Shown here one piece after another: positions 10,945-22,295 of a stretch of DNA of 64,000 nucleotides; positions within the stretch are counted from its first letter, which is position 1; each line of letters begins with the position of its first letter. The notes under the pieces are model-generated. The model was given only the letters and a program-made list of their open reading frames with translations. It had not been told where the DNA came from and did not search any database. Position numbers and translations under genes: made by a program. Source of the DNA: Apiospora phragmitis (taxonomy: Eukaryota; Ascomycota; Sordariomycetes; Amphisphaeriales; Apiosporaceae); the NCBI GenBank assembly GCA_038363925.1, contig JAQQWL010000013.1, forward strand, positions 124,001 through 188,000. Reading direction: 5' to 3'.

Positions 10945-13338
10945 CTTTTGCGAAGTGAAGCGAAGTGATTGTCGGTCGTTTTAGTTGACTGAGGGGTCGA
11001 GGAGAGTGCAATATAATGATGAGTTGGAAAGAAGAATTCCAAGCAGAGGGGAGCACAAGCAAGGTAGCCTTTGATATATAGGCTTCTGGGCCATTAGGTT
11101 AGGTACAGAACCGTCTCCGTTATCGAGGTTGTATTGAATGCTGTTAGAAGTCTTTCGTTGATCTAGGGAATTCCATTGGTTCAAACGCATTATATTAAGT
11201 GTGCTTCCTTCCAAGTTTCCCACTCATATGGTGGTAACCTGCTCGTTATGACTCTTTCACTCATACGGAGCCGACTTGACAATAAATCGAAGTTGGAAAA
11301 GGCTGCTGTTTCTTGTTTTATGCATTTTCGGTCTTATGGTGGTCGTACTCATGCTCCATCGATGCTCCCAGGGCCCGATGATGTTTGGCAAGAAGGATAT
11401 CCATGGCTTTGAGCATAACTGAATGGAAATATTTGAGATGCGCTCCTCCAAACGAAACCGATTCGCCCATGCCGCTGAATTTTATACGGCCAACGACGCT
11501 ATAGACGCCTAGATACAACACTGGCTTGATCTTATTGAAAAGAATGCCGGTCTCATGACGGGAACATTGCCTCAGGCGAGCAAGATCGGGACTTGCTTGA
11601 TGCCGGCAGTTCAAGATGACTTCCATGTCGACGACTCATACTTATAATCCACGGTGAAGGAACCCTCGTCAATAGCCTCCACCACCGCTACCACCATGAT
11701 GGCAGTCAGCATCACTGGCCACCCAGCCAGCCCACTGTCCAATACCAGGGATTACCGTGGATCACGTCAGCTCTGACGCACACACACTCTCTCCCAGTTA
11801 AAGAGTCGAATCAACCTCTAGGCTGTCCACCTTCTCCGGGCACGGGCGCGTGAACAAGACTTCTGGACGCGAGTTTTCGAAGAACCATGGTTGCCCGAGT
11901 AGCTGGATCAGCCAAGCATTTGTATGGAGGTGCGCTAGATTGGCAAGTGGCGCACATAAAATGCAAGCGAAAGAGCATGGAGATATCATGGCGGGTCTGT
12001 GATCCATCAGCTGGGGCACCTCCTTTCTTCTCTGGTTGAGATTACTCGGGCAGATGGACGAGCTATCGAATCTGGAATGCTTGGTTACATGCATGTTGAT
12101 GAGCTGCCCTCGGATGCATTCAGCTCTGAGAGAAAAGGGCGTACCCTCAGTTGAGATTGCCTTGATAACGACCTACTACTATCTTGCTATTGATCGTTCA
12201 GGGATCCCAAAAGAGTTGTCCCAGCAAAGGATTTGGGGCGGACATGCATATGGCTAATTATCGTTGTCGATTATGAGATGATGCAACACGATGCATTGCG
12301 TAGGAAACGACACGAATTACCCCAAATCATTAGATACTTGTTCGACGACAGCCAGCAGCGAGTGCCTGACCTGCATCTATCAAATTGCGAGCCGAGGCTT
12401 GGCGTGCATTAAGCTCTTCGATCGTGTTCGCATGCCGTTGGCGGCTAAGCACGAGGATGGAATGCGAGTCGGAGAAACGGTGAAACCGTCAGAGAAACGT
12501 GAACGGTCAATGCCCAGCATGGCCAGCATGCCCGTGCTGCCCGCATCAAGTCTGTTTCCCAAACGTGCATGTGTTTGATGCACTAAATAAAAGTTATACA
12601 AGGTCTCCAGTCCCGGCCAGTCGGGCCAGTCAGAAACCCAACCTCGAGCTCCAGTCACCACATTCCAGCTGCTAGCGGTCCTAGCCCCCCGCTCATTTCA
12701 AGGGTCCTGGCCCAACTGATCCATCCATCTTTTCCCAGTTTGTCCCTCCTCGCTGCCAGCCAGAGCAGAGCAGAGAAAAAGGGCAGTTGAGCTAGAAGTA
12801 GAAAAGAGAGAGAGCAGTTCCAACCTGCCGCCGCCGTCGTTTTGACCGGCGACTTTTCTCCAGCTGACGACGACGACGACGGGAACTCCGCGCTGTCTCA
12901 TCTTTGCCATCTAGGTATTTTGAGTTCGTCCAGATTCCATCACCACTACCGCAGTCCGCAGTAGCCTCCAGGCACGAGCGCAACCCGCAGCAAGGCAAGA
13001 CAACGGGACGATGCTGAAGGCTTGGAACTGCAGAGGTTCCACTGGTACTTGACTGATGATCGCCCAACCCGGTCGTCATACCCTTACGATATTGCTCAAT
13101 TTACCAGTCCACCGGAGCCAGCACTCGCACGCTATTAAGTCACATTCATCTGCGAGAGCCTCACCGTTAACTGTCTCGTACGGCCAACCGTGGCCTGACT
13201 CGCGCAGCCAAAACACCACCAACCAATTCGACGAGGACGAACTGCACACCAACCTACATCCAACCTCTTCCCTAGCTAGCAGATTTCTAGCTATTTCGAC
13301 TCACTCCTCGACTTTTCCGGCCAGAAACGAAACGAACC
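10945..13338. other. Long intergenic stretch with one possible gene fragment
   Basis: 2.4 kb with no firm gene. On the minus strand, 11318-11626 has a 102-codon open stretch (starting MEVILNCRHQASPDLARLRQ) with natural-looking composition but no family I can name; it may be a fragment. The last 500 bp before 13339, with several short CT- and A-rich tracts, is likely the promoter and leader of the histidine phosphatase gene. Nothing else is recognised. Confidence 0.35.
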
Positions 13339-15423
13339 ATGGGGCACCCTCCCGCCTATGTTTTTATTGTGAGACACGGCAACCGTCTGGATGCCGCCGA
13401 CAAACAGTGGCATCTGTCTTCGCCTACTCCCTACGACCCGCCCTTGACTTACGGAGGATGGCTGCAGTCAAGGATGGTAGGCGCTCGCATAGCCTCCATA
13501 ATACAAGATCGTGAGACCGAGGAAGAAGCTGCCGCTGCAATCAACCAAACGCCTCGTAAAAGACGGCGATACAATGTCATCCTGCACAGCTCGCCCTTTC
13601 TCCGGTGCGTACAGACCTCGATAGCCATCAGTTCTGGCCTAGCTTTGGAACCTTCGTCCTCGCCCTCTCGCACCCCCACCGGCGGACAGTCGCCTCGCAC
13701 GAAGCCTACGCGAGTAAATCAGATCTCCTCCTTCTCGAACCCGGCACCGTCACGGACAAGACCTGCCATGAGCCCCGAGAACGACTCCAACAATACTACC
13801 CAGAGCCCAGTACACATCAAGCGGTCGGTTCTACGGCTCGACCCCTTCCTTGGGGAATGGGCATCACCCGATTACTTCGACCACATCACCCCACCTCCAA
13901 GATCAGCACTGATGCTAGCGTCTGCAAAGGCTGAACTACTACGAAAGGAGGACTACAACAGTTATGCACACTTCAATGCGAAACCGGTGCCCAGCACCCC
14001 CAGCGCCCTATGGAACTCCCCCTCTTTGCGCAGCCCTCTCGCGACACATGCCGAGTCGGCAGACGATGAGCACACATGCTCTGCTGGACTAGACAGCCTC
14101 TCGAAGCTGGATGAAGCACTTCCTAGTCCAACGCTCAAGTCTCCTTGGGCGACAGCACGTCGAGGAAGCATTGCCACCACACCTGTTGGCTACAGCGCAC
14201 CCACACCGCCTTACGCTGTTTCGTCTTCCGACCCTATCCCTATTGGTTATGTGGCACATGCCCGCGATGCTTGTGTGGATGTTGACTACCAATGGGATTC
14301 ATCGCGCGACAGTCTCGCATGGGGTGACGGTGGTGTCCTGCCGGAAGAATGGGCAGCGATGCACCAACGTTTTAGAAAGGGGTTGAAGCGCTTAGTGGAA
14401 TGGTATTCGACAACTGACCGCCCGGGAGACATGGTGACCAAAACGTCTTATATGGCAAAGATACCACAGGGCAACGGGGCACAAGGCGAATGTGCAATCG
14501 ACGAGGGAGACGACGATATCGAGACAGAGAACATTGTTGTTTTGGTATCACATGGTGCTGGCTGTAACGCGTTAGTAGGTGGCGTGACCGCTCAGCCCGT
14601 GCTGGCAGACGTTGCTATGTCGTCACTTACCGTGGCGAGGAGGCGGCCTGCGTATGACGGCGTCAATTCCATCGATGCCAGTGCCCTGGCGTCCATAGAC
14701 GACGCGTTCTCGCGGCGGAAGATGTCCATTCCGGACATGTACGAGATGACCCTATTCGCGAATAGTGACCATCTTCTACCTGGAGCTGGGTCGCTGAGTC
14801 GATCGTCAAGCATCAGCGGTAACACCCGAGGGCGGTTCAATAGTCCTCTCTCTCCTGCTCTGCGGGACGTCGGCTTTGGAGCGCAGTACGGGCAAACGTC
14901 GCCGGTTCATCGCAGCAATTCTGTGAATGCGTCACTCGGTAGCATGCGACGGTCCTCCCACGCCCCCAGTATCAGCGCCCGAGTTAGCCAGGCCGACAAG
15001 GGCGGCATCACCGTTGGGAGTGGCGTGAAGACTTTCATCAAACCCACCCACACCCGATCGAATTCTAACGGGTTGTGGGAACCGCCACAAGGGGCTCAGG
15101 AAGACCTGCCCCTAACGCTCAATTTTGAGCACGAAAAGGAGGTGAAGAAGCCGGCGCCCTTGGACCTAAAGGCGGATAGGGACGAAAAGAGCAATGGCCA
15201 TTTGCCAGTTCAACGGCCTGAGACTGCGGTTGATGATAGCATCGATGAAAAAACCAAGTCGCACAGTGAAGAGCGAGACGCCTTTGATGGGGGCTCTTCT
15301 CCGAGCCTCTGGGGCGGAGGCGGCGGAGGAGGGCTCTGGGGCGCGCCTCGACCACCAGGCGAAGCAGAAAGGATACGTGATCTGACTTCGAGCAAGAGAC
15401 GGTGGACCGTTAATGAGCGTTGA
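13339..15423 (+). CDS. Histidine phosphatase superfamily (phosphoglycerate-mutase-like) protein
   Basis: Single-exon protein of 694 residues. The N terminus carries the superfamily's phospho-acceptor motif (VFIVRHGNRLD, about residues 8-18). This is followed by LTYGGWLQSRMVGARIA, as in fungal PGAM-like proteins, and LHSSPFLRCVQTS, the conserved RC segment. The second catalytic His is in VLVSHGAGCNALVGG (about residues 395-409). Between and after these lie long Ser/Pro-rich, probably disordered stretches, and the tail has a run of glycines near 15310-15340 (GGGGGGGLWG). The core is therefore split by a large insertion compared with a compact 200-250-residue family member. Substrate is not predictable. 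The start follows an in-frame upstream region with no competing ATG context. Confidence 0.85.
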   Translation: MGHPPAYVFIVRHGNRLDAADKQWHLSSPTPYDPPLTYGGWLQSRMVGARIASIIQDRETEEEAAAAINQTPRKRRRYNVILHSSPFLRCVQTSIAISSGLALEPSSSPSRTPTGGQSPRTKPTRVNQISSFSNPAPSRTRPAMSPENDSNNTTQSPVHIKRSVLRLDPFLGEWASPDYFDHITPPPRSALMLASAKAELLRKEDYNSYAHFNAKPVPSTPSALWNSPSLRSPLATHAESADDEHTCSAGLDSLSKLDEALPSPTLKSPWATARRGSIATTPVGYSAPTPPYAVSSSDPIPIGYVAHARDACVDVDYQWDSSRDSLAWGDGGVLPEEWAAMHQRFRKGLKRLVEWYSTTDRPGDMVTKTSYMAKIPQGNGAQGECAIDEGDDDIETENIVVLVSHGAGCNALVGGVTAQPVLADVAMSSLTVARRRPAYDGVNSIDASALASIDDAFSRRKMSIPDMYEMTLFANSDHLLPGAGSLSRSSSISGNTRGRFNSPLSPALRDVGFGAQYGQTSPVHRSNSVNASLGSMRRSSHAPSISARVSQADKGGITVGSGVKTFIKPTHTRSNSNGLWEPPQGAQEDLPLTLNFEHEKEVKKPAPLDLKADRDEKSNGHLPVQRPETAVDDSIDEKTKSHSEERDAFDGGSSPSLWGGGGGGGLWGAPRPPGEAERIRDLTSSKRRWTVNER

Positions 15424-16152
15424 AAAGGGGGAAGGTTATGACACGCCCACTACATACAGAGGCGTTATTAAGAGGTTGAAAGGCCGGTTTCTGCATAGTT
15501 CTCCTCTTGAAATACGAAGAATGCTCAGCCATATTTCCAATAAGATATCTTGAGTAATTTATCACCGCTCTTTCATCCTCAATGTTTAGCTTGCGCCATA
15601 AATCTAGCACAGCTCCTGGTCTTCTTCTCTTCGCGGTGAATGGAGGCTGATAATCCTGAACTCGGGAATGATCTGCAATTGATGTATGTGTTTATGAAGA
15701 GTTGGCGCAATAGCAGCCCCAAGCTAGCGCAAGGGGGGATGGAAGTCAGAGTTAGCCTGCCTTTGGCTGGTCGGACGATTCTCCTTTGACCCGACTAGCC
15801 GAGAAAGGAGAATGTACGACAGCAATTGGGTGGCGGTCGAGTCGCACGATGCACGCCGTACTGCTGCACTGCGGCACCACGCTGCAGGTAAGTTTGCATG
15901 TACACTTCGCCATATAAATATGAGTCTGTACATTATGACTCGCGCACCACTGCTAGAGAGTAATTTGCTATTCATACGACTTTAGTGTTCGCAGGAGGCT
16001 GAGTGGTCGATTACTTGGTCTATCAGAGCATAGGGAATGAATACTTACCTAGTTAGAGGCGAGTGAAGCAAGCAGCAACCTTGTAAAGATTGGTGTGATT
16101 GACGATCTGATAAAATCTGACTTGTACCTCTCGGCTCAGATTGCAATGCCAG

Positions 16153-16158
16153 CCGAGG
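16153..16158 (-). promoter_or_regulatory. CCTCGG-type fatty-acid response motif (candidate)
   Basis: CCGAGG on +, CCTCGG on -. This hexamer is the established target of FarA/FarB/CTF1-type Zn2Cys6 regulators of fatty-acid use genes in filamentous ascomycetes. It lies 866 bp upstream of the carnitine-carrier start. One hexamer can occur by chance. Confidence 0.25.
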
Positions 16159-16745
16159 CACTGACGTCGTTGGGGAACATTGGAGGGCCAGTGCGCACTC
16201 CGGCTAGATTTTAGTATCGGGTGCCCAGAAGACAGTGCCTCCCCGTTTCGTCGGGCTGCTGCAACATTCCAACGCACCCGACAGAACGACAGAACAAATA
16301 CCACAACGCCTCTTGGTTCTTCCCGGAGTGAAGACGTTTCTTTAATCAGTAGACGCATCTGGAGTATTTTTTTGATCTCGTATCTGAGACTTCTGTATTG
16401 GTTGCTATTAGAAGCCCTCCGGGTCTAATACATTGAACGGAGTACCAATTATCATGTTAGACTGGTGTTGTCCAATGTCTTGGGTCGATCCCATACCGCG
16501 AGATCTAGAGCTTCCGTAACCACGGACCTCCGCACAAATTTCTTGTCCTTGTCCTTTTGCATCAATCTCCAATTCGTTGCTCGTCCATTATTCTGTTGCC
16601 TCCGTGACTTGGTATTCAAACTGGAATGACCAATACCTGCTGACTGCCTGCCCGGGCTGTGGTTGTTATTCCACCCCTCCGCAAGCTGACAGCCGACTTA
16701 ATCCACCTGCACCAGATTCGTGGGGAAGTGGGTCGCTATCACAAG

Positions 16746-16751
16746 CCGAGG
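16746..16751 (-). promoter_or_regulatory. CCTCGG-type fatty-acid response motif (candidate)
   Basis: Second copy of CCGAGG, 273 bp upstream of the carnitine-carrier ATG, a usual distance for this element. The target gene moves acylcarnitines into mitochondria, so induction by fatty acids through FarA/CTF1-type regulators is a sensible inference. Confidence 0.4.
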
Positions 16752-17023
16752 GACGATACTCAATTGGCAGCACAGCACGAGACTTTGACACTTTGGCCCG
16801 GACTTTACATTCATCAGCCGTCCATCCTCCCAGCAGCTTTTTGTTTTCTGCGACCATAGACCGGCCATTTTCTCGACTTCTTCTAACCAACCAGTCGCTC
16901 TCTAACGCTTCTTCCGTAACATCTTCAAGTTTACAGAGAAGGGCCTCTTTAATCCTATCCCCGGCACACCTCCCAACCCACCCCTCGTCTTACCCCTCCA
17001 AATCCTCCCCCAAGCGAGCCAAG

Positions 17024-18231
17024 ATGACCTCAGAACCGCCCAATCCCGCGTCGAGCAACATCGACACCAAGCTGCGGTCCGCCGTCCCCGCGCCCGTCGC
17101 CAACAAGCTGCCGCACATCCCCGACTCGAAAGACGAGCTGAAGGCCGAGATCCAGCACGAAGCCAAGGCCGCCGCCAGCAGCGGCCTGTCGCAGCTGCGC
17201 TCTTTCGCCGCGGGCGGCTTCGGAGGTATTTGCGCGGTCGTTGTCGGACATCCCTTCGACCTCGTCAAGGTCCGTCTCCAGACCGCCGAACGCGGCGTCT
17301 ACAACAGCGCCGTCGACGTCGTCCGCAAGAGCATCGCGCGCGATGGCCTGAGGAGGGGGATGTACGCCGGCGTCAGCGCGCCGCTGGTGGGTGTCACGCC
17401 TATGTGTAAGTAGTCTCCCATCCTTTTGGTGTGCCTTTTCCTCCCAGTATTACCTTTAGGTGTTCGACCCTGGCCTTATTTACTTATGCGCCCTTTCTAT
17501 CCCTCCTGGCCTATATGTACTGACCTGCCACCTTCGGGACAGTCGCCGTATCGTTCTGGGGCTACGACCTAGGCAAGCAAATCGTGACGTCGCTCTCGAC
17601 GTCCGATATCTCGCCCGCGACGGGCCGGCCGACGCAGCTCTCGATCGCGCAGACCTCGGCCGCCGGCTTCTTCAGCGCCATCCCCATGACGGCCATCACG
17701 GCACCCTTCGAGCGCGTGAAAGTGATCCTGCAGGTGCAGGACCAGAAGACGAAGCCCGGCGAGAAGCCCAAGTACGCCGGCGGCCTCGACGTCGTGCGCC
17801 AGCTCTACCGCGAGGGCGGCTTCCGCTCAGTCTTCCGCGGCTCGGCCGCGACCCTGGCCCGCGATGGGCCCGGCAGCGCAGCCTACTTCGCCGCCTACGA
17901 GTACTGCAAGCGCAAGCTCACGCCCGTCGACCCCAAGACCGGCCAGCCCAGCGGTGACCTGTCCTTACTTGCTGTCACGGCGGCGGGTGGCGCCGCGGGT
18001 GTCGCCATGTGGATCCCCGTCTTCCCCGTCGACACGGTCAAGTCGCGCCTGCAGACGGCCAGAGGCAACCCCACGCTCAAGGGCGTCATCCGCGAGGTCT
18101 ACGGCCGGGGCGGCGTTAAGGCCTTCTTCCCCGGCTTCGGTCCCGCGCTCGCGCGTGCTGTGCCCGCCAATGCGGCCACCTTCTTGGGCGTCGAGCTGGC
18201 GCACCAGGCCATGAATAAGGTGTTTGGTTGA
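17024..18231 (+). CDS. Mitochondrial carnitine/acylcarnitine carrier (SLC25 family)
   Basis: Exchanges acylcarnitine for carnitine across the inner mitochondrial membrane, feeding beta-oxidation and acetyl-unit traffic (Aspergillus acuH, yeast CRC1 type). Two exons, 17024-17405 and 17543-18231, with GTAAGT and ACAG borders, give 356 residues. Three mitochondrial-carrier repeats carry the signatures PFDLVKVRLQ, PFERVKVILQ and PVDTVKSRLQ. A 60-residue N-terminal extension rich in Ala/Pro/Lys precedes repeat 1, as is usual for fungal members. The phrase GGLDVVRQLYREGG in repeat 2 fits the acylcarnitine carrier rather than other SLC25 members. The ATG at 17024 follows a CT-rich leader ending CCAAG. 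GC content is high, as for a well-expressed gene. Confidence 0.92.
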
Positions 18232-18907
18232 AAAAAAAAAAGAGAACGAAATACAGGACTTCCAAAACGAAGACTTCAAGAGGCAACGAAGCGAAAACAG
18301 GTTCAGGGGAGGAAGGGTTGTTAGTAGGCAAGGGACGGAATCCGCACTACGTCTATAGGCAGGGGAAAGGATGAGAAGTATAGGCAAACATGCCCGGATG
18401 TTCTATCTAGTTCCTATCGCTCCGATGGGAAGTGTTGGCGAACGGTGGAGCGATCAACAGGAGCCCCCCAGCATCCGCAAGCAATTGGCTCTCTCCCATG
18501 GGTTGATCAGCATACTCGCCCATATAGACAGCGTAGACATGGGTGGGTGGCCGGTAACCGGTGTCTTGCAATGTTTAGATGCGATGCATATGGTAACAAC
18601 CTGCGTTCGTAGATGTACTTAGTTGAGCAACCCGCGTTGTTAGAAGATAAATCAAGCTGTTTTTCTGACTTGTGCGCGTCTTTGAGCATAATATGCAGGC
18701 ATCGACGTTTCGGCACCGCCCCAACCCTATTCAGACAGTAGGTTCGTAAATCAAAAACACAATCCAAGCTTATAGCGGTATTATACAAAGTTCAACAAGG
18801 CTATTCTTCATAATATTTATTCGAATTTCGAAATACGTCTATCCTATTCTCGGATGGTTTGTACGTAAGGTTGGTTTGGATATACAGTTATACAGTCGTA
18901 TGTGCCT
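18232..18907. other. Intergenic between convergent genes
   Basis: Holds the 3' trailers of the carnitine carrier, including a run of A right after its stop at 18231, and of the zinc transporter. No gene or RNA recognised. Confidence 0.4.
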
Positions 18908-20782
18908 CTATTTGAACCCCGGGCTCTTGGGCACCATCGAGCTCAGCCGCCCCATGCCGCACCAGCACGCCGTGTCGCCCTCCCTCTCCATCTGCACCGT
19001 GCTGTCGATGCCGTGCTCCAGCAGGTAGTTCCCGACCCGGTCCCGGACATCTTCCATGTCGACGCCGCGCACCGCCGCCACGTGGATCACGCCGATGAGT
19101 TTCGTGCGGGACTCGCCGCTGCCCGTCCGGTCGTCCTCCCAGATCTTGGGGACCGCGTAGGACGCGACCCCGCGCACGCCCGTGATGCCGGACAGCGTGT
19201 TCCGCAGGTTGTACTCGGTGTCGTCGGGGTTCGTCAGCAGCAGCTTGTGCGCCGACGACTTGACGAGCGGGACGGCGGTCATGCCGATCAAGTACGCAAT
19301 AAGGAACGAGGCGACAGGGTCCCAGCCGGACCAGGGGATGAAGTAGGTTAAAATCGTCGAGAAAATAACAGATGCGCTGCCTAGAGTGTCGGCCAGGATG
19401 TGCAGATAAATGCCGTGCATGTTCTCGTTGTCGTGGGAGTGGGAGTGGCCATGCGAATGACCGTGCGAATGGCCGTGATCGTGGCCATGATCGTGGCCAT
19501 GCCCGTGATGGGCATGCGACCCGAAGGCAAAAATACCTAGTAAGTTCACAATCAAGCCTAACGTGCTGACCACAAACAAGTCTAGGAGTCGTTTTGTCTC
19601 TCTGCCCTCCATAAGTCGTTCGACACCTTCAAACATGATTTCCACGCTGATAAGTCTGAAGCAAGTAATTAGCACCACGAAACAAACAAATCGCAAGAGT
19701 TTACCTACATCAGAAAAATACCATTGGCGAACCCACTCAGTGTCTCGATTTTCCCGAAGCCGTAGGGAAATCGTTCACTGGGTGCCCATTTGCTCATGAC
19801 AGCCGCGAACAGCCCCACGGCCAGAGCCACGCAGTCGAAAAACATGTGTATGCTGTCGCTGAGCAAGCCCAAAGAGTCGGTCACATAGCCGTAGAAGGCT
19901 TGGACAGCCATGAAGGAGAAGTTGACGCTGGCGCATAGTTGTTAGTTTAGAAAGTTGCATTTTCCCCTTAGGAGAAGACAAAAGGTGTAGAAGTCACTTA
20001 CACCATGAAATAGAATATGCGCCTCGAGTCCTTCTCAGTCATCACAGAATGTATAAGTGGCCATCGAGATGTATATGGTAGTAACAAGCCGGTAAACTTG
20101 GAATGATGCGCCGCATGAACGTGGCCGTGATCATGGGCGTGGACATGCGCGTGGCTATGACCATGGCTATGATCGTGCCCGTGGTCGTAATCGTGATCGT
20201 GCCCGTGCCCATGATGGTCATGATGGTGGTCTGAGTGGCTATGGGCATGGCCGTGTCCTTCGTGGCAATGGTCGTGACCGTGATCATGATCGTGGTGGTG
20301 GCCGTGGCCGGCAGGAGACCTGTCGAAATAGGCGGCGCCGTTCTGACCGGGCGTAGCGGGAGATGCGTCTTGCACTGGACTCAGCGTATTTCCACCCATT
20401 GCGTTGTCCGAGGTCTTTCGAGAGAGCGGCGAGGGCCGGTTTTCTCGTCGTTGCATGGGCAGAAAGGAGTTGGCCTTGTACTGCGTCGTGTTCTGGAGGT
20501 GCGCGGCGGCGTGGGAGTGGGGGTGGTCGTCGCCCTCGCTGTGGTACTGATCATGGCTCTGGCTGCGACTGTGGCCATGGCCGTGACCGTTGGTGTAAGC
20601 GTTCAGAGACTCCAGGCTCTGGCTGTAGGAATGCATGCTGGCGTTGCTGCCGCGGTCGGATCGTCTGGAGTGACCGAAAGTTGGCGGCGAGCGGGAATGG
20701 GAGTGAGATTGGACGTGTTCGTGACCATGATGGGCATGGTTGAGGGGTAGGGAGGAGTGGGAAAGGCATATGACGATGCCAT
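18908..20782 (-). CDS. Cation diffusion facilitator zinc transporter, Msc2/ZnT5-7 type
   Basis: Zinc/proton exchanger of the early secretory pathway by family relation. Three or four exons, about 20782-20000, 19930-19700 and 19660-18908. The N-terminal third is cytosolic-type and His-rich, with dozens of HGH/HDH repeats. Membrane segment 2 has the CDF metal-site motif in LLSDSIHMFFDC, and membrane segment 5 has the partner HILADTLGS. A second His/Gly/Asp loop lies between them (about 19430-19510). The C-terminal cytosolic domain ends with WCGMGRLSSMVP and stop TAG at 18908. The start at 20780-20782 (MASSYAFPTPPYP) is chosen because the His-rich frame connects to it. That join needs one base in a C run near 20743, a probable indel. 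The His-rich loops likely bind or sense zinc. Confidence 0.85.
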
Positions 20783-22295
20783 GGTGTTATCGAGAGTTGC
20801 GAGTCACGCAGACACAGTCTACCTATCTATTGTACCACTTCGAACGAAGAAGCTTAATAGAAAGTTGCGGCCTAGTGTCTATCGTCGCAGCTGTCGGTGC
20901 AGCACAGCGAAGCGGTGGATTTGAGGTCAGTGCGACCCCCGAGCTTGTATCAGCTAGCCCTTCATGGAGTGTCGAATTGGATCGAGAATTGAAAATTGGG
21001 GCAATTGAAAGCCCAGCTGGATTCCCTAAGGACAGAGGGAATTCGATGATGCGAGAATCGGTAGGTATGGAATTGGACTTGAGCAGAAGCAGTTGAACGG
21101 ATTCGTCGCGTTGTCTCACCGAGACTTCTTGGAAATGCTCGATTGACCCGACACCCGTTTTTCTTCTTTGCGATAAGGGGCGCCGCACCAATAGCGCGGG
21201 ACGGGGCGTAAGGGAGGCGACCTAGTTCAGCCAGTGCCACCAACTATGATGTCGTCGTGTCGTCGTAGCAATCAAGGCATCTATGCCTGCCAATTCCCAA
21301 GAAACGGAGAGTAATAAGAGAGGGATAAAGGAGGAGACGAGAAGAGAAGACGCCAGCCGACGACAGGTTGTTGTCCTGCCCAATCTGGTTCGGGTCTTGC
21401 CCATCGCTAAGCTAATCTCCATCCCCCTGTTCTGTTTGCTGCAGTCTGCAGTGCAGTTGTTGTTGACCTGCTGATGGGGGGTTACAAGGTTCGGGAAGTT
21501 GACAGGCGCTAAAATTGGCGGAGCCGGGCACACCCATCTTATCTCAGTTCCTTCATGCTTCGTACAGCTCATTGTATTGATCCCATTCTCAAGCCGCAAG
21601 AACAACTTTGAGACTTATAAACACAATACTGGAATAACTGAGCTGAGAAACACTGTAATAAGTAACTCGATAATCTATATTCATATCTACTACCATACAG
21701 TGTACTGGGTAGTGTGCATGTTATGTTATCTTGGAGAGCGGCGTGAGCCGTCTTCCCTTGCATCTCGTCATTCACTAGATTCATTATCTTTAGCGGGGAA
21801 ATACAAGGCAAGGCCTGCCTCCATTGAGGCTTCTGATTTGATGCCTGGCAGCTGTTACGCTAAAATTGGCCTATTGCTGCAAGGTCCGCCCGTGATTGAG
21901 CTCTGAGCTGAAAGCGTCTCTGCGGCTAACTCGGGTAATTTGGTGATAATGCTCGCTCTTGCGGGAGGGAGTCTGTGCTGCTTTTGTAACAGTCCCAAAC
22001 TCCAGGCTTGATTGGATTGAAGGAAGTTGGTCAAAGTTAGTGACTAGGCTACAGGCAGATGTCATCCCAAACAGCGGGAATCACAAGTGCAATTCAGATG
22101 AAGCTTCATTAAACCTTGAGAAGGTAAGTTCAACTTCACAATTGACGACAGTGCTGTCTGCTCACAAATTCTGTATCACCAGGAACCGAAACAAAAAGGA
22201 CACCTGGCTATTTGGTACCAGCTAGTTACACTGATGGCCTCCTTTGGAGAAGGCCAGTAACACAGCGCGCCCACAGACCCATTGCGTCTATAATC
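20783..22295. other. Intergenic between divergent genes
   Basis: 1.5 kb that must include the promoters of the zinc-transporter and ALG1 genes. A moderately AT-rich portion lies at 21600-21700. Short open stretches on both strands overlap and are not family-like. No repeat recognised. Confidence 0.4.

Larger units (their letters stand above)
15424..17023. other. Intergenic; includes carnitine-carrier promoter and leader
   Basis: 1.6 kb without a supported gene. The distal part (15424-16440) shows nothing recognisable. The part next to 17024 has a long pyrimidine-rich stretch (16850-17015) typical of highly expressed fungal leaders. Two CCGAGG hexamers are listed separately. Confidence 0.4.
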
